Below, piece after piece: positions 44,750-55,968 of a stretch of 64,000 nt of DNA. Position 1 is the first letter of the stretch; each line of letters opens with the position of its first letter. The position numbers were made by a program, and so were the translations under genes. This stretch comes from Rosa chinensis (lineage: Eukaryota; Streptophyta; Magnoliopsida; Rosales; Rosaceae). The stretch lies in contig NW_020126842.1 in the NCBI RefSeq assembly GCF_002994745.2, forward strand, positions 62,001 to 126,000. Reading direction: 5' to 3'. The notes beneath the pieces are model-generated. The model ran no database searches. It saw only the letters and a program-made list of their open reading frames with translations, and was not told where the DNA came from.

Positions 44750-47700
44750 TTAATGCTCAGGGTTTGGAACGTTTTGGAGGGGTACGGCCTCCACTTCATG
44801 TTCCACAAATGCCTCATAGTAGGGCTTCAAGCGATGCCCATTTACCTTGAACTCGTTATTTGTTTGTTCACTCTTTATCTGCACAGCTCCATGAGGAAAC
44901 ACATGAGTGATAACAAAAGGCCCAATCCAACGAGAACGAAGCTTACCTGGGAAGAGTTTGAGACGAGAATGGAAGAGAAGAACTTTTTGACCCACAACAA
45001 AAGTCTTCCTTCGAATCATTTTGTCATGGAATGCCTTAGTCTTATCCTTGTAGATTTTAGCACTTTCAAAGGCATCATTCCTTATCTCCTCTAACTCTTG
45101 CAATTGCAACTTCCTATGAAGCCCAGCTGCATCCATATCCATGTTGAACTGCTTCACAGCCCACCAAGCTTTGTGCTCCAACTCCACAGGTAAATGGCAA
45201 GGTTTACCATAGATAATTCGATATGGGGACATACCTATGGGAGTTTTGTATGCAGTTCTGTAGGCCCACAGAGCATCCTCTAAACGCAAGGACCAGTCCT
45301 TCCTGTTGGGGTTCACAGTCTTCTCCAATATCCCCTTAATCTGACGATTAGAGACCTCAGCCTGCCCACTAGTTTGTGGGTGATAAGGTGTAGAAACCTT
45401 ATGTGTGACATCATATCTCCTCAAGAGAGCCTCAATCATCCGATTACAAAAATGGGATCCTCCATCACTAATGAGAACTCTAGGCATTCCAAACCTGCTA
45501 AAGATGTTAGACTTGATAAAATCTGCAACAACCTTAGAGTCATTAGTTCTAGTGGCCTTTGCTTCCACCCATTTGGAAACATAGTCCACTGCAAGTAAGA
45601 TATAGAGAAACCCAAAAGATGAAGGGAAAGGTCCCATGAAATCTATACCCCATACATCAAAGATTTCCACAGTTATGATATTAGTTAAGGGCATTTGATC
45701 TCTAGGACCTAGGTTTCCTGTTCTTTGGCACTTATCACAAGTTATACAATAGGCATGTGCATCCCTAAACAATGTTGGCCAATAGAACCCAGACTCTAAT
45801 ACCTTAAATGCAGTCTTCTTAGACCCAAAGTGTCCCCCACATGCTTTAGAGTGGCAAAAAGAAAGTATAGCATTATGTTCATGTTCAGGCACACATCTCC
45901 TAATCAATTGATCAGAGCAATACTTCCACAAATAAGGTTCATCCCAAACATATTGCTTAACAGTTTTCTTAAGCCTATCCCTATGAGCACGTGACATGGT
46001 ATCAGGAATCTTTCTAGACACAATATAATTCACAATGTCTGCATACCATGGTTCACTTACCTGAAGTCCAAAGAGCTGCTCATCTGGAAATGTCTCCACC
46101 AGAGGGAGATGATCTTCTTCATGCACCAAGCGACTCAAGTGGTCAGCTACCACGTTTTCACTACCCTTCTTGTCCTTGATCTCCACATCAAACTCTTGTA
46201 AGAGTAGGATCCATCTGATAAGCCTTGGTTTCGCCTCCTTCTTGGTCATCAAGTATTTCAAAGCTGCATGGTCAGTAAAGATAGTAACTTTGGTACCAAG
46301 TAAGTAAGAGCGAAACTTCTCAAGGGCAAAGACAACTGCAAGGAGCTCTTTCTCTGTGGTGGTATAGTTCATCTGTGCATCAGTGAGAGTCCTTGAGGCG
46401 TAGTAGATGGCATAGGGCAGCTTGTCCTTCCTTTGTCCCAAAACGGCTCCAACTGCGTAGTCAGAGGCATCACACATTAACTCAAAGGGCAAGGACCAGT
46501 CTGGAGGTAACATGATGGGGGCAGATGTCAACAACTCCTTAAGCTTGTCAAAAGCTTCTTGACACTCCTTGTCAAAGTGAAAGGGCACATCCTTCTGGAG
46601 TAGTTGACATAAGGGTCTCGAAATCTGAGAGAAGTCCTTGATGAACCTCCTATAAAAACCTGCATGGCCAAGGAAAGAACGAATCTCTCTCACAGAAGTG
46701 GGAGAGGGTAAGTGACGCACAATATCAACCTTGGCTTTATCAACCTCTATACCCCTAGCAGAGACAATATGTCCTAGAACTATTCCTTGCTTAACCATAA
46801 AATGACATTTTTCCCAGTTTAAAACAAGGTTAGTTTCCATGCATCGTTTCAGAATTATTTCCAGATTATTAAGACAATCATCAAAATTCTTTCCAAAAAC
46901 TGAAAAGTCATCCATGAATACCTCTATGATTTTCTCAATATAATCTGAAAAGATACTTACCATACATCTCTGAAACGTACCTGGAGCGTTGCAAAGTCCG
47001 AAGGGCATACGTCTATAGGCAAATGTTCCAAAGGGGCAAGTGAAGGTTGTCTTCTCTTGATCTTCATTTGCAATTGCAATCTGGTTGTAACCAGAGTATC
47101 CATCCAGAAAGCAATAGTAGTCATGTCCAGCTAGGCGCTCAAGCATTTGATCAATGAATGGCAAAGGAAAGTGATCTTTCCTTGTGGTTGCGTTGAGCCT
47201 CCTATAGTCAATGCATACTCTGTGGCCTGTGACTGTTCTTTGGGGCACCAGTTCGTTCTCAGCATTCTTCACCACAGTGATCCCAGACTTCTTGGGCACG
47301 ACTTGAACTGGGGAGACCCACTTGGAGTCTGAAATGGGGTAGATTACCCCACAATCAAGGAGTTTGATAACCTCCTTCTTCACTACTTCCATCATTGGAG
47401 GGTTGAGACGGCGTTGAGCCTCTCTAGTGGGTTTAGACCCCTCCTCCAGAAGTATCCTATGGACGCAAGTTGTAGGGCTGATTCCCTTGATGTCCGCCAA
47501 TGTCCATCCTATGGCGGTCTTGTGTTGCTTCAACATCTCCACCAACTTCTCTTCTTGTGGAGTCGTTAGTGCAGAGGACACAATCACTGGTAAGGTCTCC
47601 TTGTCCCCTAAGTAGACATACTTCAAATGGTCTGGAAGAGGTTTTAGCTCAAGTTCTGGGGCCTGGACCACTGAAGGTAAAGTCTTGTTAGTGGATAACT

Positions 47701-48692
47701 GAATGGACAAGGGAGAAACAGACTTACCTATATAGGGAGATGCCTCAAGGAAGGAGACGTTTTCAATGATTTTCTCCTCACAAGTGTCTTTCAACTTGTC
47801 CTCTGAAATGGTGAGTCCTTCCTTTGTATAGCCTACCCCACTCTCAAGGGTAGTGACTAAGGTATCATGCATAATGTCAAACATTTTCTGCGCAAGTTCA
47901 TCCAAAATATCAGTAGAAAAACAATCATGAACCTCTAAGGGATACCTCATGGCTTCAAAAATGTTAAAGCCTATAATGTCACCATCGAACTCCATTGTAA
48001 GAGAGCCTTCATACACATCAATCTTCGTCCTAGCTGTCCTTAAGAAAGGACGTCCCAAAAGTAATGGGGTGGAACTCACAGGGGAGTCCTCCATTTCTAA
48101 AACATAAAAATCTGCTGGGAAGATAAGATGGTTAACTTGTACAAGCACATCCTCTAACAAACCTTTAGGGTAGGCATTGGATCTATCAGCTAATTGAATG
48201 ATAACATTGTCAGATTTAAGTTCCCCTAGACCTAGGGTTTCGTAAACAGAGTAGGGCATAACATTAACAGATGCTCCTAGGTCTAGCATGGCATTCTTAA
48301 ATCTAGAGTTACCAATAGTACAAGGAATAGTAAAGCTTCCAGGATCCTTACACTTTGGAGGAATCTTTCTCTGAATCAGGGCAGAGACATTCTCACTTAC
48401 CTTTACCACCTCCTTTTCACGGTTTACTCTCCTAGTAGTGCAAAGCTCTTTGAGGAACTTGGCATACTTAGGGACTTGCTTGATGGCCTCTAGGAGGGGT
48501 AGGTTGACTTGCACCTTCTTGAAAGTTTCCAAGATAGCTTGGTCACTTTCATCCTTCTTAGATTGGGCAAACCTGCGTGGGAAGGGCATGCAAGAAGAAG
48601 AAGGGTTAGCAATAACCGAATTTGATGAGTTAGAATTAATACCTTGTACTTTCGGTTTTGCTTTTGATGGTGAGGATGCCTTGGTCTCTTCC
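44750..48692 (-). CDS. Athila pol polyprotein (protease, RT, RNase H, integrase), 5' end cut off
   Basis: The frame is open from the element E junction at 48692 to the stop at 44750. The first Met at 48589 is internal; upstream residues match the gag-protease linker of element A. Counting from that Met: protease [11 protein letters not shown] near 102-112, reverse transcriptase with FMDDFSVFG, and RNase H ([32 protein letters not shown]). Then come the integrase zinc finger (two His in [11 protein letters not shown], Cys in CITCDKC), Asp in IDFMGPFP, Asp in ISDGGSHF and Glu in SGQAEVSN. There is no chromodomain. The end VPNPEH parallels element A. No stop or frameshift was found, so this is the best-preserved Athila pol in the window, but it is separated from its gag by element E. 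Confidence 0.95.
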
Positions 48693-51145
48693 TGTAATGC
48701 CCCGTACCTATTAATTACTTTTTACCGTGGTTGACCGAGGAGTGACTTTTTCTTTAGTCCGGTAAATTAGGAAATTTATTTGAGATTGTCGTAGAATACG
48801 CAAAATCGAGTTCGTGGACACGTAGTTTGTTTAAATTGGATTTATATCGGAAAAGTTATGACCAAAAATAGAAATTTCTATTTTTGGCATGACTTTTGTT
48901 TGTGAGTTTCTTTTAGTAGAAAGCAAGAAATAAAACAGATGGAAGAGAGAGAAAGGGAAAGAATCAGAAAAAAATTAAAAGGAAAGAGAGAGAGCACGGG
49001 TAGAACCCGAGTCACCCCCTCCCATTTTCTTTTTTCTTCTTCCGTCGCTGCTCTTCCCTTCTCCGGCGAATTCGTCGCCGTCCGGCCACCCCAAGACGCA
49101 TCGTTGGGCACGGCGTGATCCTCTCTTCCTTCTCCTTCTAGCTATGTAAGTTTTTCACCATGGGTATCATTAGTTTTTGAGTTTTGAAGAGAATTTGCAG
49201 AAAAGGGGAAAACCGGAGTTTGGCTCCCATCTCGGTTTTCCGGCGATTTCCGGTCGAATTTCTTTGGGTTTTGGTTGTTGGTGAGTTGCTGAACGAGTTC
49301 CTAACCTTGTTGCAGCTTGTTTTGGGCTGTGGAGGAAGAATTGAAGGTGTTTGGGGACGTGAACAGTAGCGTGAACAGTTCCATCCGAGTTCTTGAGTTT
49401 GGGTTTGGAATTTCCAGCTTTTTCTGCTTGTTTTGGATGTGATTGCAGGTATAGAATTGTTGGGGGTGTTGTGGAGATAATTTTGAGCTAAATAGGTTGA
49501 CTGGAATTGGATTCCACCTTTGATGTTTTGTGTTAAACTTGAGGATTGTTTGGTTTGAGTTTTTTTTTGGAATTTTGGTGTAGTTATTGTTATTTGGATA
49601 GTATGGATTATAAATTTTATGGGTGAATCTCTTGATAATTTACTATCAATGTTATTGTGAAATTGTTCTATTTTGTGGAGGAGTTTGGAATGGAGATTGT
49701 GTTTTGGAAAAGAAAATTTAGAGAGGAGTTAAATTTTAGAGATGGAATTGTGAGTGGAAATGGGGAAAATTAAGATTGAATGTGGAAATGTTTGGAAAGG
49801 ATTTTTATGATAATTGGTGGTATTTTTGTGATGAAGGAAGTGAGATTAAATTGATTTAGTTATCGAACGGCCCTTGTGAAGGTTTAGATTAAGTGAAGTC
49901 ATTGAATGGTTAAGGAATCGATTGAGTGGTTATGAGTTAGAGGGCATTGAGATTGTAATTTGTGATTAATAGACGCTTATTCCGAGGGGAATGGGTTGTT
50001 TTGAGAGTATTTCATTGTATGGTCAATTATATCCTATTCTATTGTGACAGGACGTACTGAGCCCTCGAGCGAGGAGGACACAGACAGGCAGCAGGGTTAG
50101 CTGCGGGATTTACTTGTGAGTGGACTTTTATTTTGTTAAAATAATGCATGCAGCATGGAAATAAGTTTTCAGTTGATTTATTATTTGAGAAAATGTGACT
50201 CTATGGAAAGTAAAGGATTTAAAAAGAAAGCAGTTGACAAGGAGGCCAGTTTTGGCGCATGCGTATCTTACCTAGTTGGCAGTCCCTTCTAGGTAATAGT
50301 CTGGTCGGCAGTCCCATCCAGACTACAGCTCGGTTGGCAGTCCCATCCGAAGTGTCATCTGGTTGGCAGTCCCTTCCAGATGACTTGAAGTAGTTAGTCG
50401 GCAGTCCCGTCTACTACCTGTGGCTAGTTGGCAGTCCCAACTAATCACCGCCTCCTATCCGGTTGGCAGTCCCTTCCGATGCGTCATCGGGTGGCAGTCC
50501 CTCCCCGATGGCATGAGATGCCTAGGAAGCAGTCCTTCCTAGTAATCAAATGAGTTTCATGGAAAAGGATTTGAGTTGGAACTTCAGAGGATTTGGCTGC
50601 ATGATGGTTTTGTTAAAAAGAGAAATGGGGAAGCATACCATAAATTGTTTTGATTCTAGTTTCGGTTTTGTCCACTCACTCTAATAGATTTTACATGTTT
50701 TCCCCTGGGCCCTTCGTTTTCAAATGCCCAGATTTCAGATTAGCAGAGATTGCGTCCAGGCTCAAGGACTTTGGAATTCAGCGCTTCCGTTTTTGTCCGT
50801 AGGTTATTACTTAACCTACCTTGTAGGATATCGGCTTAGTTTAGTGTTGCTCTGATAAACCTTTCTTTTAAGTTGGATGGAGGTTGTTGTTTGGTTTGTT
50901 GTTACTTACGGAGGATTATGTTGGGATTTGAACTTTCTGGATGTAATATATATGTGCTTGGATTGTAAATTTGATATCGTAGGTTGAGTAGAAGATATAG
51001 TTGAAATCATGTCCAGGTTTGTGAAATTTTGGGTAGCCCATTTTTAGGGGAGGTTCTGCCGAATTTTCGGTAGGATTTCACTTAAAGTGGGCCCCGCAGG
51101 CTCGTATCCAGGTAAGTGGGGCGATTCCTGGGTCGGGTCCTGTCA
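48693..51145 (+). repeat. LTR1 of element E (2453 bp)
   Basis: TGTAATGCCCCG to TCCTGTCA. It contains a stem-loop array at 50268-50542. The 77-residue minus frame at 48878-49111 and the 61-residue frame at 49184-49369 recur in all LTR copies but have no recognisable domain and are left out. Confidence 0.95.
50268..50542 (+). repeat. array of nine stem-loops with GGCAGTCCC loop (LTR1)
   Basis: Nine successive units carry an almost constant core [TC]TGGCAGTCCC between different complementary arms: TTACCTAG/CTAGGTAA, TAGTCTGG/CCAGACTA, TCGG/CCGA, GTCATCTGG/CCAGATGAC, GTAGT(T)AG/CTACTAC, TAGTTGG/CCAACTA, AT(C)CGG/CCGAT, CATCGGG/CCCGATG, CTAGGAA/TTCCTAG. Five or six have perfect stems of 7-9 bp. 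Units abut with few or no spacer bases. No coding explanation fits. It lies in the LTR upstream of the primer site, in a part probably transcribed (R or U5), though the start site is not known. Confidence 0.85.
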
Positions 51146-51147
51146 GT

Positions 51148-51159
51148 TGGTATCAGAGC
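51148..51159 (+). other. primer binding site, initiator tRNA-Met, element E copy 1
   Basis: TGGTATCAGAGC is the standard plant initiator-methionine tRNA complement used by chromoviruses and many other LTR elements. It starts two bases after the LTR end TCCTGTCA. Confidence 0.93.
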
Positions 51160-51345
51160 ACTAGGTTATTAGATTCTGTGGCCGATATCTTCTTATAGTT
51201 GTCTTACATGCTTGATAGTATTCAGTACCTCCCGAGTGATGGCCCGACTGCAGCGGTTCCCCATCGTATACTCTTCGGTGCTGACGTACCAATCAAGTAT
51301 GTAAGATAGTTGTTGTTGGTATAAATATTTTGGTGTAACACAGTT
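51160..51345 (+). other. untranslated leader of element E copy 1 with long stem
   Basis: A 15-bp inverted repeat, TCTTACATGCTTGAT (51202-51216) with ATCAAGTATGTAAGA (51292-51306), has one G-U pair and encloses 75 bases ending 40 bases before the gag ATG. It could be a packaging or dimerisation structure; that role is inferred from position only. Copy 2 has the same feature 7276 bases on. Confidence 0.65.
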
Positions 51346-52518
51346 ATGGGAATTTCAGGTGGAATGAGACCCGGACGCAGATCTCGTGCTGGCAGGAACC
51401 ATTCACCCGCTAGTGAGGGTGATGATGAGCAGGTTCCTCGCGGGTTGTTACGGACCGTTGAGCGGTTGTTTGAGCGTTTTGCAGCGGCACTCCCCAATCC
51501 TAGGACTGACTATACTGTGGAGCGTGCCAGACGCCATGGGGCGTATACTTTCTCTAGTGCTCCTACGGAGTCCGTAGCAGGAGACTGGATTACCCGCATG
51601 GAGAGAGTATTTGAGTCCTTGGGTTGTCCAGCTGCTAGGAGGGTTCCTTTGGCTATTGACCTCCTAGACGGGGATGCATGGCTTTGGTGGCAAGGTATCA
51701 GGAATATGGGTTATGACCCAACTACTATGACTTGGGAAGAGTTCAAAACGGAGTTCTCAAATCGGTACTATAATCAGGCATCCCAGCACCGTCTCCGATT
51801 TGAGTTCATGCAGTTGAAGCAGACTGAAGAGATGACTGTGTTACAGTATGAGGAGCGTTTCATTGCTTTGTCTCGGTTTGCCCCTGAGTTGGTGGCGACA
51901 GAAAAGTTGAAGGTTGATCAGTTTATCAATGGCCTTCTACCTGTATATCGGGATTGGTTGGCGCCTCATGATTATTCGACTTTTAAGTTAGCTGTGGAGG
52001 CTGCTATGAGGTGTGAGGCTAGATATCTGGACGGTTCCCGACCTTTGGAGATTGGCGGTCCTTGTCAGGGGCCATCTAAGAGAATTGCCTCTAGTTCGGG
52101 TTCTGCATCGTCATCAGGCAGTAGGCCGAGCAGTTCAGATTCTAGCTCTCGTCAGCGTTTCAGGGGACGCTTCAGGAGGCCTGGACAGACAGGTAGGAGA
52201 CAGTTCAGGGGTGGCACTGCTAGTTCCAGTGGAGGCTTTGGTAGACAGGCGATTCCGAGAGACTATCCCCAGTGTGCTACTTGTGGTAGGCACCATGTGG
52301 GCCCGTGTCAGGCAGGTGTGGGGACTTGTTACCAGTGTGGCCAGTGGGGTCACTACAGGAGAGAATGCCCTCAGTTGACCCAGGGAGTCTTCACTACTAC
52401 TAGTCAGAGTATGGGTCAGACCTCTGTGGGTGCTACTAGTTCGGGTTCTCATGGTAGTTTGTCAGGCAGGAGCAGCACACAGCCTGGTCGTGGACAGAGA
52501 GGGCGTCCAGTGACCTAG
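51346..52518 (+). CDS. Tekay-type Gag, element E copy 1 (390 aa)
   Basis: This is the capsid and nucleocapsid protein of the chromovirus. The ATG follows the leader stem. Residues ~85-230 form the capsid-like region (WITRMERVFESLGCP, WWQGIRNMG, FKTEFSNRYY, MQLKQTEEMTVLQYEERF). A Ser/Arg-rich stretch follows, then CATCGRHHVGPC and a canonical zinc knuckle CYQCGQWGHYRREC near residues 328-341. The frame ends at TAG (52516-52518). The pol frame is in the same phase, and the bases between the two are open, so one UAG separates Gag from Pol. Related chromoviruses normally have one joined ORF. Confidence 0.94.
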   Translation: MGISGGMRPGRRSRAGRNHSPASEGDDEQVPRGLLRTVERLFERFAAALPNPRTDYTVERARRHGAYTFSSAPTESVAGDWITRMERVFESLGCPAARRVPLAIDLLDGDAWLWWQGIRNMGYDPTTMTWEEFKTEFSNRYYNQASQHRLRFEFMQLKQTEEMTVLQYEERFIALSRFAPELVATEKLKVDQFINGLLPVYRDWLAPHDYSTFKLAVEAAMRCEARYLDGSRPLEIGGPCQGPSKRIASSSGSASSSGSRPSSSDSSSRQRFRGRFRRPGQTGRRQFRGGTASSSGGFGRQAIPRDYPQCATCGRHHVGPCQAGVGTCYQCGQWGHYRRECPQLTQGVFTTTSQSMGQTSVGATSSGSHGSLSGRSSTQPGRGQRGRPVT

Positions 52519-52533
52519 GCCCGTCTTCATGCT

Positions 52534-55500
52534 ATGACCCAGCAGGAGGGTCGCACTGCACCGAACGTCATTATGGGTATGTTAGTTGTTTTTGGCCAAC
52601 CAGCTTTTATTTTGATTGATCCCGGAGCCTCTCACTCCTTTATGTCTAAGAGGTTTTCTTTCTTTGCTAATGTGCCCCCATCTCTCCTACTCGGAGAGTG
52701 GCATGTTGTTCTACCATCGGGGGAAAGACATAGAATTGAGTGGGTACATCGTTTTTGTGGAGTGTTTGTAGAAGGAGTTTGCTTAGAGGCGGACTTGATT
52801 CCATTTGAGTTAGTGGAGTTTGATGTAATCCTAGGGATGGATTTCCTTCGGATGCATCATGCCTTAGTGGATTGCTTTTGTAGTACTGTATTATTTCGGA
52901 GTCCGGGTAAGCCAGTTGTCACCTTTTATGGTGAACGGGAGGTTCTCCCATCTTGCATAATCTCAGCTTTAACTGCTAAGAAGATGTTGAGTAAGGGTTG
53001 CCAAGCTTATTTGGCACATGTGGTGAATTCAAATGCCGAAGTTATGGATCTTAGCCAAATTCCTGTTGTTGGTGACTATCCAGATGTATTTCCAGAAGAA
53101 TTGCCTGGATTGCCCCCGGTGCGAGAGATAGACTTTACCATTGATTTACTTCCAGGTACAACACCGGCGGAATTGAAAGAGTTGTATGTACAGTTGCAGG
53201 AGTTAACGGATAAGGGATTTATACGACCTAGTGTATCTCCCTGGGGTGCACCTGTGTTGTTTGTGAAGAAGAAAGATGGTACTTTGAGGCTTTGTATTGA
53301 TTACCGGAAACTAAACAGGGTGACTATAAGGAATAAATATCCCTTGCCCCGCATTGATGATTTGTTTGACCAGTTGAGGGGTGCTAGAGTTTTCTCAAAA
53401 ATTGATTTGAGGTCTGGTTATCATCAGTTACGGATTAAAGAGGAGGATGTAACCAAAACTGCTTTTCGATCACGTTATGGTCATTATGAGTTCCTTGTTA
53501 TGCCTTTTGGGTTGACTAATGCACCCGCTGCTTTCATGGATCTCATGAACAGGGTGTTTCGCCCATATCTTGACCGTTTTGTGATTGTGTTCATTGATGA
53601 CATATTGGTTTATTCTAAGAGTGAGGAGTTACATGTTAAGCACTTGAAAATTGTGTTGGAGACTCTACGGCTACACCAATTGTATGCTAAATTCAGTAAG
53701 TGTGAGTTTTGGCTTGACCAAGTAACATTCTTGGGTCACGTCATTACAGCTGGTGGTGTTAGTGTGGATCCCCAAAAAGTAGAGGCCGTGTTGAATTGGG
53801 AAAGACCTACCAATGTGACGGAAATTCGTAGTTTCTTGGGTCTTGCTGGTTATTATCGACGTTTTGTGCAAAACTTTTCTAGAATTGCCGCTCCTCTTAC
53901 TAAGTTAACGAGGAAGGGTATCAGATTTGTTTGGTCTGAAAATTGTGAGCAGAGCTTCCAAGAACTTAAGAGTCGGCTGACTAGTGCGCCAATTCTATCC
54001 TTGCCTGATGATAGTGGGGAGTATGTAATTTACAGCGATGCCTCTAGACAAGGCTTAGGCTGTGTATTAATGCAGCATGGTAATGTGATTGCTTATGCTT
54101 CTAGACAATTGAAGCCACATGAGTTGAATTATCCCACACATGACTTAGAATTGGCAGCTATTGTACTTGCTCTTAAGTTGTGGAGGCATTATCTGTATGG
54201 AGCCAGATGTCAGATCTTCACTGACCATAAAAGCCTCAAGTATGTGTTTACACAACCGAATTTGAATTTAAGACAACGAAGATGGATGGAGTTGATTGAA
54301 GATTATGATTGTACCATTGAGTACCACCCCGGTAAAGCAAATGTGGTGGCGGATGCACTTAGTAGGAACCCATCTGTGACTTTGTCATATTTAAGGGCCA
54401 CTCGAGTACCCCTATTGTCAGAGTTGAGGTCTACGGGGGTTGAGTTATCGGTTGATGAGGTTGGTACTCTGGTGGCTAGTTTTCATGTGAGACCAGCATT
54501 CATTGATAAAATACGGGAAACCCAGCCTCTTGATCCAAGAATTGAAGGGATTAAAGAAGGTGTTCGTGGTGGTTGGCAACTTGAGTTTTCTATTAGAAGA
54601 GATGGAACATTGATGTTTGGAAAGAGACTTTGTGTTCCTAACGTCGAACCACTTAAACGAGAAATACTTGATGAAGCTCATAATTCTGCGTATGCCCTGC
54701 ATCCTGGTGGTACAAAAATGTATCGGACTCTCAAAGAGTATTATTGGTGGCCAAATATGAAAAGAGAAATTGCAGCTTTTGTGAGTAAATGTCTAGTGTG
54801 CCAGCAAGTGAAAGCGGAAAGGCAAAAACCGTCGGGGTTGTTGCAACCTTTGTCAATTCCGGAATGGAAATGGGATCATCTCACCATGGATTTTATTTAC
54901 AAGCTACCTCGTACGCAGGATGGTAATGATGGTATTTGGGTGATTGTAGATCGACTCACCAAATCAGCTCATTTTCTGGCAGTTAAGGAAACCTTTAGTT
55001 TGGATAAATTGGCAAAGTTGTATGTGGATGAAATTGTAAAGCTTCATGGAGTTCCCGAGTCCATTGTTTCTGATCGTGATGCTCGATTCACATCAAAGTT
55101 TTGGAGGAAGGTTCACAAATTTATGGGAACAGAATTACAATTTAGCACTGCTTTCCATCCTCAAACTGATGGACAATCTGAGCGGACTATACAGACTTTG
55201 GAAGATATGTTGAGGGCTTGTTCTCTACAATTTAAAGGAAGTTGGGATAAGCACTTGGCCTTGATGGAGTTTGCATATAACAACAGTTACCATTCGAGTA
55301 TTGGTATGGCTCCCTACGAAGCTTTGTATGGGAAACAGTGTAGGACCCCCTTGTGTTGGGATGAAGTGGGAGAAAGACAACTTATTGGTCCTGAGATTAT
55401 TGAAATCACAACAGATAAAGTTAAGGTGATCAGAGAGAGACTTAAGACGGCCCAAAGCAGACAGAAGAGCTACGCAGATAAACACAGGAAGCATCTTGAA

Positions 55501-55926
55501 TTTCAAGTTGGTGATTGGGTATTTCTGAAGTTATCTCCTTGGAAGGGTGTGGTAAGGTTTGGTAAACGAGGGAAACTAAGTCCAAGGTATATTGGTCCCT
55601 ATGAGATTGTGGAACGAATTGGTCTGGTCGCTTACCACTTGGCTTTACCTCCACAACTATCTCAAGTACATGATGTATTCCACGTCTCCATGCTTCGCAA
55701 GTACATCACTGATCCTTCACATGTGTTACCAGCTCAACCCATTACACTTACAGAAGATCTAACATATGAAGAAGAACCAGTACAGATCCTTGATCGTCGT
55801 GAGCAAGTACTCCGAAGTAAGATTATACCTTTGGTTAAGGTATTATGGAGGAATCACCTGCTTGAAGAAGCTACTTGGGAACCAGAGGATCAAATGAGGC
55901 AACAGTATCCACCTCTTTTTTCTTGA
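52534..55926 (+). CDS. Tekay-type Pol with chromodomain, element E copy 1 (1130 aa)
   Basis: Protease with IDPGASHSF (about residues 28-36), reverse transcriptase with FIDDILVYS (about 353), RNase H ([10 protein letters not shown], about 500), and integrase zinc finger (His in [10 protein letters not shown], then CLVC near 753-756). The integrase core has Asp in TMDFIY (~785), Asp in [10 protein letters not shown] (~847) and Glu in DGQSERTIQ (~883). A C-terminal chromodomain has [11 protein letters not shown] and ATWEPEDQM (from about 1075). The frame is complete, with no break. The ATG at 52534 is the first after the gag stop but may not be used: readthrough of the in-phase UAG or a non-mutant relative would join it to Gag. 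The chromodomain is known to guide such elements to heterochromatin. Confidence 0.95.
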   Translation: MTQQEGRTAPNVIMGMLVVFGQPAFILIDPGASHSFMSKRFSFFANVPPSLLLGEWHVVLPSGERHRIEWVHRFCGVFVEGVCLEADLIPFELVEFDVILGMDFLRMHHALVDCFCSTVLFRSPGKPVVTFYGEREVLPSCIISALTAKKMLSKGCQAYLAHVVNSNAEVMDLSQIPVVGDYPDVFPEELPGLPPVREIDFTIDLLPGTTPAELKELYVQLQELTDKGFIRPSVSPWGAPVLFVKKKDGTLRLCIDYRKLNRVTIRNKYPLPRIDDLFDQLRGARVFSKIDLRSGYHQLRIKEEDVTKTAFRSRYGHYEFLVMPFGLTNAPAAFMDLMNRVFRPYLDRFVIVFIDDILVYSKSEELHVKHLKIVLETLRLHQLYAKFSKCEFWLDQVTFLGHVITAGGVSVDPQKVEAVLNWERPTNVTEIRSFLGLAGYYRRFVQNFSRIAAPLTKLTRKGIRFVWSENCEQSFQELKSRLTSAPILSLPDDSGEYVIYSDASRQGLGCVLMQHGNVIAYASRQLKPHELNYPTHDLELAAIVLALKLWRHYLYGARCQIFTDHKSLKYVFTQPNLNLRQRRWMELIEDYDCTIEYHPGKANVVADALSRNPSVTLSYLRATRVPLLSELRSTGVELSVDEVGTLVASFHVRPAFIDKIRETQPLDPRIEGIKEGVRGGWQLEFSIRRDGTLMFGKRLCVPNVEPLKREILDEAHNSAYALHPGGTKMYRTLKEYYWWPNMKREIAAFVSKCLVCQQVKAERQKPSGLLQPLSIPEWKWDHLTMDFIYKLPRTQDGNDGIWVIVDRLTKSAHFLAVKETFSLDKLAKLYVDEIVKLHGVPESIVSDRDARFTSKFWRKVHKFMGTELQFSTAFHPQTDGQSERTIQTLEDMLRACSLQFKGSWDKHLALMEFAYNNSYHSSIGMAPYEALYGKQCRTPLCWDEVGERQLIGPEIIEITTDKVKVIRERLKTAQSRQKSYADKHRKHLEFQVGDWVFLKLSPWKGVVRFGKRGKLSPRYIGPYEIVERIGLVAYHLALPPQLSQVHDVFHVSMLRKYITDPSHVLPAQPITLTEDLTYEEEPVQILDRREQVLRSKIIPLVKVLWRNHLLEEATWEPEDQMRQQYPPLFS

Positions 55927-55952
55927 CAGGTATAATTTCGAGGACGAAATTT

Positions 55953-55968
55953 TATAAGGAGGGGAGAT
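55953..55968 (+). other. polypurine tract of element E copy 1
   Basis: TATAAGGAGGGGAGAT directly precedes LTR2 (TGTAATGCC at 55969). The upstream TTTCGAGGACGAAATTTT motif is the same as in other Tekay-type elements, including the fragment at 3340-3372. Confidence 0.88.

Larger units (their letters stand above)
40419..48692 (-). mobile_element. element D: minus-strand Athila, 3' part, cut by element E
   Basis: Reading on the minus strand: coding region 48692-44750, 3' region, polypurine tract (42781-42767) and 3' LTR (42766-40419). Its gag, primer site and 5' LTR should lie beyond element E, right of the window. It sits in the satellite at its 3' end. The protein is about as long and as similar as expected for a sister of element A, but with an unbroken frame. 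Confidence 0.9.

Noticed and set aside
44738..45094. 118-residue plus-strand frame overlapping the end of element D's pol
   Set aside because: It is a shadow of the real minus-strand integrase C-terminus.
50268..50542. Possible CRISPR-like direct repeat array
   Set aside because: The repeat word is only about ten bases, the 'spacers' are the complementary arms of stem-loops, there are no cas genes, and this is plant DNA.
52013..52378. 121-residue plus frame and 105-residue minus frame inside element E gag (and the copies 7276 bases on)
   Set aside because: Shadows of the Ser/Arg-rich gag region.
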